Assembly (NCBI GenBank): GCA_017435425.1
Contig: JAFSFC010000075.1
Location: forward strand, 62,001 to 126,000
DNA from: Ruminiclostridium sp.
Lineage (GTDB): Bacteria > Bacillota > Clostridia > Oscillospirales > Oscillospiraceae
DNA length: 64,000 nucleotides
Direction of reading: 5' to 3'
The notes beneath the pieces were generated by a model. The model saw nothing but the letters and a program-made list of their open reading frames with translations. It made no database searches and was not told the DNA's origin. Position 1 is the stretch's first letter; every line of letters starts with the position of its first letter. The position numbers and the translations under genes were made by a program. Shown piece after piece: positions 24,205-31,632 of the stretch.

Positions 24205-25037
24205 TGTCCGTCCACCTCCTCCTTGATCCGGCGGCCGTCCTCCAGAAGCTGACGGAGCTCCGGGAAGTTCTCTTCCTGGATGGCGGTCTTATAGGCGGTC
24301 AGGTTCTCAATGATGGTGTCCAGCTCAAAGAGCATGTTTTCCTTGTTTTCCAGGAAGAGCTCGGCCCACATGTCGGGGTTCAGCCAGGCCACCCGGGTCA
24401 GGTCCCGGTAGCTGCCAGCCGAGAAGCCCGCATGCTCCCGGGCGGAGGGGCTCTTCACGTAGGCGTTGGACACCACGTGGGCCAGCTGGGAGGTGAAGGC
24501 GATGCGCTTGTCGTGGTCGGCAGCGTTGGTGATGGACACCCGGCCGAAGCCCACAGGGGCCAGCATCTTCTTGGCCTCGTCCAGCAGGCGGATATCGTAG
24601 AAGTTGGGGGGGCACAGGACCATGGGGGCCCCGTCGAAGAGGTCCTCCCGGCTGTACTTGAAACCAGAGTTGTGGGTGCCGGCCATGGGGTGGCCCCCCA
24701 GGAACCGGAAGCCGTACTCCTCTGCCAGAGGGAAGACTGCCTTGCAGACCTTCTCCTTGGTGCCGGCGCAGTCGATGACCATGGTGTGCTTGCTGAGCTT
24801 GGGGGCCAGCCGCTCCATGTGGGCGATGACCGCCTCGGGATAGGTGGCCAGGAGCAGGAGGTCCACCTCCTTCAGGTTCTCGTCGGTGAGTTCCCCCTGG
24901 ATGGCCTCGGCCAGCTGGGCGAACTGGAGGATGGTCCGGTTGGTGTCCCAACCCAAGACGGTGACCTCCTTGCTGCGGCAGAAGGCCTTGGCCAGGGAGC
25001 CGCCGATGAGGCCTAAGCCAATGATGCCAACGATCAT
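24201..25037 (-). CDS. tyrA: Prephenate dehydrogenase
   Basis: 278 residues. VGIIGLGLIGGSLAKAF is the NAD-binding motif, GGHPMAGTHNSGF and AFTSQLAHVVSNAY are TyrA signatures. It oxidatively decarboxylates prephenate to 4-hydroxyphenylpyruvate for Tyr. It lacks the C-terminal ACT domain seen in the B. subtilis enzyme, so end-product control probably lies in transcription and in AroF/PheA. It overlaps aroF and aroB by 4 bp each. Confidence 0.93.
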   Translation of the reverse strand: MIVGIIGLGLIGGSLAKAFCRSKEVTVLGWDTNRTILQFAQLAEAIQGELTDENLKEVDLLLLATYPEAVIAHMERLAPKLSKHTMVIDCAGTKEKVCKAVFPLAEEYGFRFLGGHPMAGTHNSGFKYSREDLFDGAPMVLCPPNFYDIRLLDEAKKMLAPVGFGRVSITNAADHDKRIAFTSQLAHVVSNAYVKSPSAREHAGFSAGSYRDLTRVAWLNPDMWAELFLENKENMLFELDTIIENLTAYKTAIQEENFPELRQLLEDGRRIKEEVDGH

Positions 25038-26041
25038 GCCTCCATCGCCTCCCGGATCTTAAAGATTCTCTTTGCGGTGGCGGCGAACTGGTCGGGGGTC
25101 AGGGACTGGGGACCGTCGCACAGGGCCTTGGCAGGGTCGTTGTGGACCTCGATCATCAGGCCGTCAGCACCTGCTGCCACAGCGGCCAGGGCCATGGGCT
25201 CCACCAGGTAGGTGTGGCCGGTGCCGTGGCTGGGGTCCACCACCACAGGCAGGTGGGTCAGGTTCTTCAGAACGGGGATGGCAGACAGGTCCAGGGTGTT
25301 CCGGGTGTAGGTGGACTCATAGGTGCGGATGCCCCGCTCGCAGAGGATGACCTTCTCGTTGCCGCTGGCCATGATGTACTCGGCGCTCATAAGGAGCTCC
25401 TTGATGGTGCCCGCCAGGCCCCGCTTGAGAAGGATGGGCTTGTCCAGCTTGCCCAGCTCTTTGAGCATATCGAAATTCTGGGTGTTCCGGGCGCCCACCT
25501 GGATGACGTCCACCTCTTCAAAGAGGTCGATGTTTCGGATGTCCATGAGCTCGGTGACGATGGGCAGGCCCGTGGCCTTCTTGGCCTCCAGCAGCAGGCG
25601 GATGCCCTCGGCACCAAGGCCCTGGAAGTCGTAGGGGGAGGTGCGGGGCTTGAAGGCGCCGCCCCGGAGGAAGTTGGCACCGGCCTGCTTCACCCGGTTG
25701 GCCACGAAGGTGATCTGGGCCTCGGTCTCCACGGAGCAGGGGCCGGCGATGAGTCCGAAGTGACCGCCGCCGATGGCGGCAGGGCCCACCTGGATGACCG
25801 AGTCGTCCGGGTGGAACTTCCGGTTGACCGCCTTGAAGGGGTCGGACACCCGGGTGACGGTCTCCACGATGTCCAGGCTCTGGATCATCTCCATATCTAC
25901 GTTGGCGGTGTTGCCGATAAGGCCCAGAACGGTGTGGGTCTCGCCCTGGGATACGTGGACCCCCAGGCCCTGTTCCTTCAGCCAGTTGATGAGGTGCTCT
26001 GCCCGCTCAGGGGAAGCGCCGTGCTTTAATACTGCGATCAT
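25034..26041 (-). CDS. aroF: 3-deoxy-7-phosphoheptulonate (DAHP) synthase, type I beta
   Basis: 335 residues. The first 70 or so form the ferredoxin-like regulatory domain known in the Thermotoga-type enzyme; then GPCSVETEAQ, GGAFKPRTSPYDFQGLG, QVGARNTQNFDML, LLKRGLAGTIKE and VDPSHGTGH give the barrel with its metal and PEP sites. It condenses PEP and erythrose-4-phosphate, the committed step. The ATG at 26041 follows AAAGGAG; the frame continues upstream only through the leader terminator. First structural gene of the operon. Confidence 0.95.
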   Translation of the reverse strand: MIAVLKHGASPERAEHLINWLKEQGLGVHVSQGETHTVLGLIGNTANVDMEMIQSLDIVETVTRVSDPFKAVNRKFHPDDSVIQVGPAAIGGGHFGLIAGPCSVETEAQITFVANRVKQAGANFLRGGAFKPRTSPYDFQGLGAEGIRLLLEAKKATGLPIVTELMDIRNIDLFEEVDVIQVGARNTQNFDMLKELGKLDKPILLKRGLAGTIKELLMSAEYIMASGNEKVILCERGIRTYESTYTRNTLDLSAIPVLKNLTHLPVVVDPSHGTGHTYLVEPMALAAVAAGADGLMIEVHNDPAKALCDGPQSLTPDQFAATAKRIFKIREAMEA

Positions 26042-26079
26042 ACGATGGTACTCCTTTCCGGTCTGCCGTCCATGCGGCC

Positions 26080-26122
26080 AAAAATAAAAACACCAAACAG
26101 ATGGATGATCTGCCTGGTGTTT
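26080..26122 (-). terminator. Attenuator terminator upstream of aroF
   Basis: On the minus strand AAACACCAGGCAGAT (26108-26122) pairs with ATCTGTTTGGTGTTT (26088-26102), followed by TTATTTTT. It lies between the leader peptide and aroF, so read-through is needed to express the operon. Confidence 0.85.
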
Positions 26123-26184
26123 GATGATTCGATTCTGAAAAAGAAGGGAACCTGTGATTTCGTCCAGCACAAATAACCATTACC

Positions 26185-26253
26185 TTATCCAATTTTCTTG
26201 GTAAAGTAATAGTAAGCATAAAAGTTTGCCTTGTGCATGGCGGACTGGATCAT
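26185..26253 (-). CDS. Phe/Tyr-rich leader peptide of the aromatic operon
   Basis: 22 codons from an ATG at 26253, preceded by AAAGGAAG at about 7 bp. The middle reads NFYAYYYF: six of eight codons in a row are Phe or Tyr (two Phe, four Tyr). It ends KKIG 62 bp before a terminator hairpin ahead of aroF. This is the layout of ribosome-mediated attenuation: shortage of charged tRNA-Tyr or tRNA-Phe stalls the ribosome and should favour an antiterminator. Such control is known for pheA and trp in enterobacteria; Firmicutes more often use T-boxes. Confidence 0.85.
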   Translation of the reverse strand: MIQSAMHKANFYAYYYFTKKIG

Positions 26254-26284
26254 GGCTCTGCTTCCTTTCTTCTTGATAGGAAAT

Positions 26285-26313
26285 ATTGTAGCACCATTCC
26301 CCAGTCCCGTCAA
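26285..26313 (-). promoter_or_regulatory. Promoter of the aromatic amino acid operon
   Basis: Minus strand TTGACG (26308-26313), 17 bp, TACAAT (26285-26290), about 31 bp before the leader-peptide ATG. Confidence 0.8.
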
Positions 26314-26341
26314 GGGATTCAAGAGAAAAATCTTTATAGAT

Positions 26342-26803
26342 TTAAAGCATTGCAATTTTTCCGGAGTAGGGCAACCCGATTTGGATACGCACCCCCTTCC
26401 CCTGGGGATGTGCCGAAAAGTCGTGGGCATATCGCCCCAGATAACACAAAAGGTTTTCACCCAAACTGCTCACAAGGACAAAGGCTGGCAGATCTATTGC
26501 GATACTGGCCTCTCCCTCAAATGGTCCCATTGCAGCCATAATGACTCCCCCCATCATCTCTGCAATCGACTGGCACTTGGTCAAAATCCACGCAAAACGC
26601 ATAGTTTCGTCAGTCTCTTCCTCCCACGGGACCGTCTCGCAAATCGTGATTCCCTGATCCAACTTTTCAATCTGACGTCCCCATTGCGGGAACTTCTGCT
26701 TGAACTGCTCCAAAAGGGTATCCGCCATGAGAAAAGCTTCTTCCTCTTCCTCCTTCCGCATGGAGTAATCTCGATAAAACAGCATATTCTTATTTTGTTT
26801 CAT
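26342..26803 (-). CDS. Hypothetical protein divergent from a ribbon-helix-helix gene
   Basis: 153 residues beginning MKQNKNMLFYRDYS; GAGGTGA is 6 bp before this ATG, while the longer open frame upstream covers the promoter. It is soluble and mixed alpha/beta with an acidic stretch (RKEEEEEAF) near residue 20. The end (YAHDFSAHPQGKGVRIQIGLPYSGK) resembles no family I can name. It is transcribed away from the small DNA-binding protein at 26916 across a shared palindrome, so the two are probably co-regulated. Rather AT-rich for the window. Confidence 0.65.
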   Translation of the reverse strand: MKQNKNMLFYRDYSMRKEEEEEAFLMADTLLEQFKQKFPQWGRQIEKLDQGITICETVPWEEETDETMRFAWILTKCQSIAEMMGGVIMAAMGPFEGEASIAIDLPAFVLVSSLGENLLCYLGRYAHDFSAHPQGKGVRIQIGLPYSGKIAML

Positions 26804-26821
26804 GGGTATCACCTCAACCGA

Positions 26822-26853
26822 AGTATACCCACATCGCATTGCATTTGCAATGC
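26822..26853. promoter_or_regulatory. Minus-strand promoter with overlapping palindrome
   Basis: GCATTGCA-TT-TGCAATGC (26836-26853) is a perfect 8-2-8 palindrome. The minus-strand promoter TTGCAA (26845-26850), 17 bp, TATACT (26822-26827) has its -35 inside it. A repressor bound here would block the hypothetical gene and probably its divergent neighbour. Confidence 0.65.
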
Positions 26854-26915
26854 ATATTTTCATCAAGATTCCAGATACACTTAACGCAGGACAGATGTAT
26901 TGCGAGGTGTATCCA

Positions 26916-27098
26916 ATGGCTTTCAAAATCCCTTCCGTTCCTCCTACTACCAATAAAACCATTCGCTTCCCCAACGATTTGATCGAATCTGTGGAGGGTC
27001 TGATCCAGAACAAGGACTGCACCTTTTCCGCCTTTGTCATTGCGGCGGTACGAGCCGCCGTAGAGGAAGTAGAGCAGGAGGAAGCCAACAAAGAATGA
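26916..27098 (+). CDS. Small ribbon-helix-helix-like DNA-binding protein
   Basis: 60 residues from the ATG at 26916 (GAGGTG upstream). TTNKTIRFPNDLIESVEGLIQNKDCTFSAFVIAAVRAAVEEVE has the beta strand (KTIRFP) and two helices of an Arc/MetJ-type repressor half-site reader. Ends in a bidirectional terminator. The likely operator is the palindrome 63-80 bp upstream, which would give autoregulation and control of the divergent gene. Confidence 0.75.
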   Translation: MAFKIPSVPPTTNKTIRFPNDLIESVEGLIQNKDCTFSAFVIAAVRAAVEEVEQEEANKE

Positions 27099-27118
27099 CC
27101 ACCCTCAACTTCATACAA

Positions 27119-27155
27119 CAAAACAGCTGCGACGGAATTCGTCGCAGCTGTTTTT
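27119..27155. terminator. Bidirectional terminator
   Basis: AACAGCTGCGACG-GAATT-CGTCGCAGCTGTT with A and T tracts on either side, between converging genes. Confidence 0.92.
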
Positions 27156-27158
27156 CTG

Positions 27159-27887
27159 TCAATGTATCGCTTCCCTGTCGGACCCCTTTCCAGCTCCCTG
27201 TGCCTCCTCCCGCACCTGAGCCATGCGGACCCGGTTCTCCGGCAGAAGGGTCCACTCCATCCGCCGCAGACGGGTCTTATAGAACTTGATGATGTTGCCC
27301 ACGATTAGGGCCGCAATCACGGTTCCCTCCCGGACACCCGCCAGGTTCCCCAGGAAGATCAGGCAGATGATGGCGCCGGTGGCTGCCATGATCACATCCG
27401 AGGCCACCTTGACCCCGCCGTACTCCTTCCCGGTGACCAGGGCAATGGCCCGGATGAAGGCATCCCCGGACAGCATGACCACATCGGCAATGAGCTCCAG
27501 ATAAATGCCAAAAGCCATGATTACACAGCCCGCCAGGAGAGACAGGACCTTCCAGAGGTAACCATCAGGCTGGAAGCCCGCCAGGCAGAGCATGGACAGG
27601 TCGGTGAAATACCCAAAGCCAAAGGCCAGAATGACCTGCAGGATCATCTCCACCGGCTTGGCCTGCCGCCGGAGCAGGATGATCTGCACCGCCACCTGGA
27701 TCAGGCACAGAACAATGAGCCACTGACCAAAGGTCAACACCGGCAGGACCAGGGACACCGAATAGGGAATGGCCGAGACCGGCGAGGTCCCCAGCCCCGC
27801 CTTAGTGGTGAAGGCCACTCCAAAAGAGGAGAACACCAACCCAAAGAAAAATATGATATACCGCCGAAGCAGTTCTTTCCCGTTCAT
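27159..27887 (-). CDS. YczE/YyaS/YitT-family membrane protein
   Basis: 242 residues with five or six membrane helices. The start FFFGLVFSSFGVAFTTKAGLGTSPVSAIPYSVS is characteristic of the YczE/YitT-like integral membrane family (DUF6198); YLELIADVVMLSGDAFIRAIA and VKVASDVIMAATG follow. Function is unknown; some relatives lie beside transport or antibiotic-related genes. An 18-bp site upstream is identical to one in the marR promoter, so it is probably the MarR target. The final 30 residues are hydrophilic. Confidence 0.82.
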   Translation of the reverse strand: MNGKELLRRYIIFFFGLVFSSFGVAFTTKAGLGTSPVSAIPYSVSLVLPVLTFGQWLIVLCLIQVAVQIILLRRQAKPVEMILQVILAFGFGYFTDLSMLCLAGFQPDGYLWKVLSLLAGCVIMAFGIYLELIADVVMLSGDAFIRAIALVTGKEYGGVKVASDVIMAATGAIICLIFLGNLAGVREGTVIAALIVGNIIKFYKTRLRRMEWTLLPENRVRMAQVREEAQGAGKGSDREAIH

Positions 27888-27910
27888 TTTTAACGCTTCC
27901 TTTCCAACAT

Positions 27911-27928
27911 TACGTCGTATACTACCTA
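27911..27928. promoter_or_regulatory. Probable MarR operator before yczE-like gene
   Basis: TACGTCGTATACTACCTA, identical over 18 bp to 28423-28440 upstream of marR and itself an imperfect palindrome (14 of 18 positions symmetrical), as MarR dimers bind. Confidence 0.75.
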
Positions 27929-27936
27929 TTTGTCCA

Positions 27937-27962
27937 AAGAAAAACCACTGTGGTACAGTGGT
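27937..27962 (-). terminator. Terminator of marR
   Basis: ACCACTGT (27955-27962 on the minus strand) pairs with ACAGTGGT (27944-27951), then TTTTTCTT. It separates marR from the downstream membrane gene, which therefore needs its own promoter. Confidence 0.82.
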
Positions 27963-27968
27963 CTTTCC

Positions 27969-28409
27969 TCATTCTCCCAGCACATTGCCCAACATCACGT
28001 CAGTGATCTCCAGAAAGGCCTGGACCTGCTCCGGGGTCAGGCCCCGGCAGAGCTCCTGGAAGGTCTGGGCATCGTTGGGGGCCACATCGGCCTGCATGGC
28101 CCGGGCCTGGGGGGTGCTGGTGATGCACTTCTGCCGCCGGTCGGTCCGGCCGGGCCGACAGAGGACGAATCCCTTCTCCTCCAGCCGCTGGAGGATGGTG
28201 GTCATGGTGGGGTGGGTCACCCGCTCGGCCTGTTCCAGGTCTCGCTGGCAGACCTCCTCCCGCCCGGCATCTTCCAGAGCCATCAGTTCCCCCAGGACAC
28301 GCAATTGGACCCCAGTGAGGCCCAGGGACTTGGCCCGGGCATCCATCTTCTTGTTAAATTCCCGATAGAGCAGGGCAAACCGCAGGCCCATGGACAGGTT
28401 CCGCTCCAT
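27969..28409 (-). CDS. MarR family transcriptional regulator
   Basis: 146 residues from the ATG at 28409 (GGAGG at 6 bp; a TTG four codons earlier overlaps that site). The winged helix is clear: LTGVQLRVLGELMAL, RDLEQAERVTHPTMTTILQRLEEKGFVLCRPGRTDRRQKCITSTPQA, with the conserved DRR in the wing. It should repress its own gene and the YczE-like gene through the duplicated 18-bp site; the inducer is unknown. Confidence 0.9.
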   Translation of the reverse strand: MERNLSMGLRFALLYREFNKKMDARAKSLGLTGVQLRVLGELMALEDAGREEVCQRDLEQAERVTHPTMTTILQRLEEKGFVLCRPGRTDRRQKCITSTPQARAMQADVAPNDAQTFQELCRGLTPEQVQAFLEITDVMLGNVLGE

Positions 28410-28422
28410 AACTTCCTCCAAA

Positions 28423-28470
28423 TACGTCGTATACTACCTAATATCATACACAAAACCCGCCCTCTGTCAA
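28423..28470 (-). promoter_or_regulatory. marR promoter and operator
   Basis: Minus strand TTGACA (28465-28470), 16 bp, TATGAT (28443-28448); the 18-bp MarR-type site (28423-28440) covers the start site. The -35 lies in the loop and arm of the his-operon terminator. Confidence 0.75.
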
Positions 28471-28479
28471 GAGGGCGGG
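28452..28479 (-). terminator. Terminator of the his operon
   Basis: CCCGCCCTCT-TGAC-AGAGGGCGGG followed by TTTTGTG on the minus strand; it lies beyond the structured element that follows hisIE. Confidence 0.85.
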
Positions 28480-28485
28480 CATGTT

Positions 28486-28660
28486 GTCTCGCAGAGTTCG
28501 TGCCCCTTGCGGCACGAAGAGATTCCAATCATCATTTCCGGCAGCATGTATGTCGGAAATGATACTGCTCAGCCTGCAAACGTGCGGCCAAAGGCCGTGC
28601 GCTGCAGCAGGCTACAGAATTCACTTTTGGGAGCTCAGCGAAGCGGGTCTCAAATGTCTC
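28486..28660 (-). repeat. Four-hairpin intercistronic RNA element, copy A (after hisIE)
   Basis: Sense strand is minus. It begins at the hisIE stop codon (TGA-GACATTTGAGACCCGC). Hairpin 1 28622-28657, hairpin 2 28571-28613 (AGCCTGC/GCAGGCT outer, GCGGCC/GGCCG inner), the linker GAGCAGTAT, hairpin 3 28531-28563 (ATCATTTCCG/CGGAAATGAT), hairpin 4 28498-28518 (TTCGTGCC/GGCACGAA), then CTCTGCGAGA. Same plan as the copies at 41051, 46848 and 50391. Confidence 0.82.
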
Positions 28661-29306
28661 AAACCATCTTTTCCTGCTTGACCTTCTTGTCAATGACGTG
28701 GCGGGAGGCCAGCTCCTTGCGGACGTCCTCCAGGCTGATGCCCAGTTCCAGCATCAGGACCATCACGTGGTAGGCCAGGTCGCCGATCTCATAGATGGTC
28801 TCGGCCTTATCCTGGGCCTTGCCGCCGATGATGACCTCAGTGGCCTCCTCGCCCACCTTCTTGAGGATCTTATCCAGCCCCTTCTCGAAGAGGTAGGAGG
28901 TATAGGAGCCTTCCTTGGGGTTGGTCTTGCGGCCTTCCAGCATCTCCATGAGGGCGTCCAGGGAGAAGGCGTGGTTCTCGTCGCTCTCCCACAGAGTGTT
29001 GTGGAAGCAGGACTCTGCGCCGGTGTGGCAGGCGGGGCCGTCCTTGTTCACCCGGACCACCAGGGCGTCGTAGTCGCAGTCGGCGGTGATGTCGATGATG
29101 TGCTGGACGGCGCCGGAGGTCTCCCCCTTCCGCCACAGCTCCTGGCGGGAGCGGCTCCAGAAGCAGGTGCGCTCCTCCTTGATGGAAATTTCCAGGCTCT
29201 CTTTGTTCATGTAGGCCAGGGTCAGGACCTGACCGCTCTTGCCGTCCACCACGATGGCGGGGATGAGGCCCTTTTCGTCAAATTTCAGTTTTTCCATGTC
29301 GATCAT
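28659..29306 (-). CDS. hisIE: Phosphoribosyl-AMP cyclohydrolase / phosphoribosyl-ATP pyrophosphatase
   Basis: 215 residues, a HisI-HisE fusion. The HisI part (1-115) has [34 protein letters not shown] and [11 protein letters not shown]...[12 protein letters not shown] (zinc and Mg ligands). The HisE part (from about 118) has [31 protein letters not shown]. It performs steps 2 and 3 of His synthesis. Last gene of the operon; GGAGGAAA precedes the ATG. Confidence 0.95.
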   Translation of the reverse strand: MIDMEKLKFDEKGLIPAIVVDGKSGQVLTLAYMNKESLEISIKEERTCFWSRSRQELWRKGETSGAVQHIIDITADCDYDALVVRVNKDGPACHTGAESCFHNTLWESDENHAFSLDALMEMLEGRKTNPKEGSYTSYLFEKGLDKILKKVGEEATEVIIGGKAQDKAETIYEIGDLAYHVMVLMLELGISLEDVRKELASRHVIDKKVKQEKMV

Positions 29307-29325
29307 GGTATGTTTCCTCCTATGG

Positions 29326-30081
29326 TCAACGGACCAAAATGCCGTTTTCTCTCAAATCGTTTTTCAGGTCCCGGATGTCCACCTCACCGAAGTGGAAGAT
29401 GGACGCCGCCAGGCCTGCGTCCACCCCGGGCAGGGCGTGGAAGAGTTCGGTGAAGTCCTCCTTCTTGCCGGCACCGCCGGAGGCGATGACGGGGACCTTC
29501 ACCACGTCGCAGACCGCCTTGAGCATTTCCAGGTCGAAGCCCCCCTTGACGCCGTCGGTATCGATGGAGTTCACCACGATCTCACCGGCACCCAGGTCCA
29601 CGCACTTCTTGATCCAGCTGATGGCCTCCATGCCGGTGTCGTCCCGGCCGCCCCGGCCAAAGACCCGGAATTCACCGTCCACCCGCTTCACGTCCACAGA
29701 CAGGACCACGCACTGGCTGCCGTAGCGCAGAGCGGCCTGACGGATGAGGTCGGGGTTGCGGATGGCGCCGGAATTGACGCTGACCTTGTCGGCCCCGCAC
29801 TTGAGGACCCGGTCAAAATCCTCCAAGGAGTTGATGCCGCCGCCCACGGTCAGGGGAATGAAGACCCGGCTGGCGGTCTCCTTCAGAATGTCGGTAAAGA
29901 GAGAGCGGCCCTCGGCAGAGGCGGTGATGTCATAGAAAACCAGCTCGTCGGCACCGCTCTTGGTGTAGTACTCGGCCAGCTCAATGGGGGAGCTGACGTC
30001 ATTGAGCCCCTCAAAGTTGACCCCCTTCACCACCCGGCCGTTCTTCACGTCCAGGCAGGGGATGATGCGTTTTGTGATCAT
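29326..30081 (-). CDS. hisF: Imidazole glycerol phosphate synthase, cyclase subunit
   Basis: 251 residues. [19 protein letters not shown] (catalytic Asp 11), [21 protein letters not shown] and [16 protein letters not shown] (second catalytic Asp) identify the cyclase subunit, which takes ammonia from HisH and makes IGP and AICAR. The ATG at 30081 is 4 bp after the hisA stop; the longer open frame runs back into hisA. Confidence 0.95.
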   Translation of the reverse strand: MITKRIIPCLDVKNGRVVKGVNFEGLNDVSSPIELAEYYTKSGADELVFYDITASAEGRSLFTDILKETASRVFIPLTVGGGINSLEDFDRVLKCGADKVSVNSGAIRNPDLIRQAALRYGSQCVVLSVDVKRVDGEFRVFGRGGRDDTGMEAISWIKKCVDLGAGEIVVNSIDTDGVKGGFDLEMLKAVCDVVKVPVIASGGAGKKEDFTELFHALPGVDAGLAASIFHFGEVDIRDLKNDLRENGILVR

Positions 30082-30085
30082 GGTG

Positions 30086-30805
30086 TTACTCTCCTTCCCC
30101 CAGCTTGACCGCCTGGGCCAGGTCGATGGCCCCGGTGTAGTAGGCCTTGCCGATGATGGCTCCATGGACCCCGGCGGCCTTCAGGGCCTGGATATCCTCC
30201 AGGGAGGAGACTCCGCCGGAGGCGATGATGTTCATGGTGTACTTCTGGGCCAGGAGCTTGTAGAGCTCCCGATTGGTGCCCTGCATAGCCCCGTCCTTGG
30301 AGATATCCGTGCAGATGATGGTGGATACCCCCAGGGTCTGCATCTTGTCAAAGAAGGCCTCCCAGCCCTCCTGACTGGTCTCCAGCCAGCCCTTGATGGC
30401 CACCTTGCCGTCCTTCAGGTCGGCGCCCACGGCAATCTTGTCCCCGTAGGCGGCCACGGCGGCGGCCAGAAAGTCGGGATCGGTCACGGCGGCGGTGCCC
30501 AGGATCACCCGGCTGGCACCTGCCTCCAGGTAGCGGCGGACGGTGTCCATGTTTCGGATGCCGCCACCCACCTCGATGAAGAGGCCGGTGTTGGCCGCCA
30601 GCTTCTCAATGGTGGGAAGGTTGGTGGTCTGGCCGGTCTTGGCCCCCTCCAGGTCCACCAGGTGGAGATTCTTTGCCCCGGCGGCCTCGAACTTCCGGAC
30701 GGTGTTCAGGGGCTCGGGATCGTAGACGGTCATCTGGTCGTAGTCCCCCTTGTACAGGCGGACGGCCTGACCGCCGAAGAGGTCAATGGCAGGAAAAATT
30801 TTCAT
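30086..30805 (-). CDS. hisA: ProFAR isomerase
   Basis: 239 residues. KIFPAIDLFGGQAVRLYKGDYDQ, IEVGGGIRNMDT and IICTDISKDGAMQGTN carry the two catalytic Asp residues of HisA, which isomerises ProFAR to PRFAR. The ATG at 30805 gives the family start MKIFPAIDL; a GTG two codons earlier overlaps the hisH stop and is an alternative. Confidence 0.94.
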   Translation of the reverse strand: MKIFPAIDLFGGQAVRLYKGDYDQMTVYDPEPLNTVRKFEAAGAKNLHLVDLEGAKTGQTTNLPTIEKLAANTGLFIEVGGGIRNMDTVRRYLEAGASRVILGTAAVTDPDFLAAAVAAYGDKIAVGADLKDGKVAIKGWLETSQEGWEAFFDKMQTLGVSTIICTDISKDGAMQGTNRELYKLLAQKYTMNIIASGGVSSLEDIQALKAAGVHGAIIGKAYYTGAIDLAQAVKLGEGE

Positions 30806-30807
30806 GG

Positions 30808-31428
30808 TCACCAGTCCCCCTCACAGAAGGTGCGCAGGATGGCAAGGCCCACGTCCCCGCTCTTTTCCGGGTGGAACTGGCAGCCCATCACGTTTCCCCT
30901 GGCCACAGCCGCAGTGAGCTCGGCACCGTACTCGGCGGTGGCAATGACGGCATCATCACACTCGGTGGCGTAGAAGGTGTGGACGAAGTAGACGCACTCC
31001 CCCTCCCCCACGGTCTTCAGCAGAGGGTGACGGTCCCCTTCCGGGAAGTGGAGCTGGTTCCAGCCGATGTGGGGCACCTTGTAGTCGGCGGGGATGACCC
31101 CCTCCATGGTGACCACCTTGCCGGGGATGAGGCCCAGGCCCTCCCAGGTGCCGAACTCCTGGCTCTCCTCAAAGAGGAGCTGCATGCCCAGGCAGATGCC
31201 CATGATGGGCTTGCCCTTGGCCACTTCCTCCTTGATGACCTCCTCCAGACCGCTCTGGCGGAGCTTTTCCCGGGCGTCTGCGAAGGCGCCCACGCCGGGG
31301 AGGAAGAGCTTGTCTGCCTTCCGCAGCAGCTCAGGGTCCCCGGTGACCACCGGCTCCTGGCCGATGGCTTCTAAGGAACGGCAGAGGGAAAACAGGTTTC
31401 CCACGCCGTAATCAATGACAGCAATCAT
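30808..31428 (-). CDS. hisH: Imidazole glycerol phosphate synthase, glutamine amidotransferase subunit
   Basis: 206 residues. IDYGVGNLFSL, LPGVGAFADA, GICLGMQLLFEESQE (nucleophile Cys) and MGCQFHPEKSGD (His, Glu) form a class I amidotransferase that feeds ammonia to HisF. It is separated from hisB by a 200-bp gap holding a MITE-like repeat, the only break in an otherwise tightly packed operon. Confidence 0.95.
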   Translation of the reverse strand: MIAVIDYGVGNLFSLCRSLEAIGQEPVVTGDPELLRKADKLFLPGVGAFADAREKLRQSGLEEVIKEEVAKGKPIMGICLGMQLLFEESQEFGTWEGLGLIPGKVVTMEGVIPADYKVPHIGWNQLHFPEGDRHPLLKTVGEGECVYFVHTFYATECDDAVIATAEYGAELTAAVARGNVMGCQFHPEKSGDVGLAILRTFCEGDW

Positions 31429-31443
31429 ATGTGTTCCTCCTAA

Positions 31444-31608
31444 AAGCCTCCCTTGTGTAAAGGGAGGTGGCTCGCCGCAGGCGAGACGGAGGGATTGTCT
31501 CGAAAACGGTTATGAATTCGCATTACCTTCCGGTAGAACCGCAAGGTTCCTGCTGCACAATCCCTCAGTCACCTTCGGTGACAGCTCCCTTTGCACAAGG
31601 GAGCCTTT
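31444..31608. repeat. MITE-like intergenic repeat, copy F2 (inside the his operon)
   Basis: Ends are inverted: AAGCCTCCCTTGTG at the left and CACAAGGGAGCCTTT at the right. Internal blocks (GGCTCGCCGCAGGCGAGACGGAGGGATTG ... CAATCCCTCAGTCACC-TTCG-GGTGAC) match those of F3. No coding capacity. It lies between hisB and hisH and did not break a gene. Confidence 0.82.
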
Positions 31609-31632
31609 CTGTCTCCGTAACGCAGAAACTGC

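Noticed and set aside
26342..27121. 259-residue version of the hypothetical protein
   Set aside because: The extra N-terminus covers the divergent promoter and the opposite-strand RHH gene; the ATG at 26803 has a strong ribosome site.
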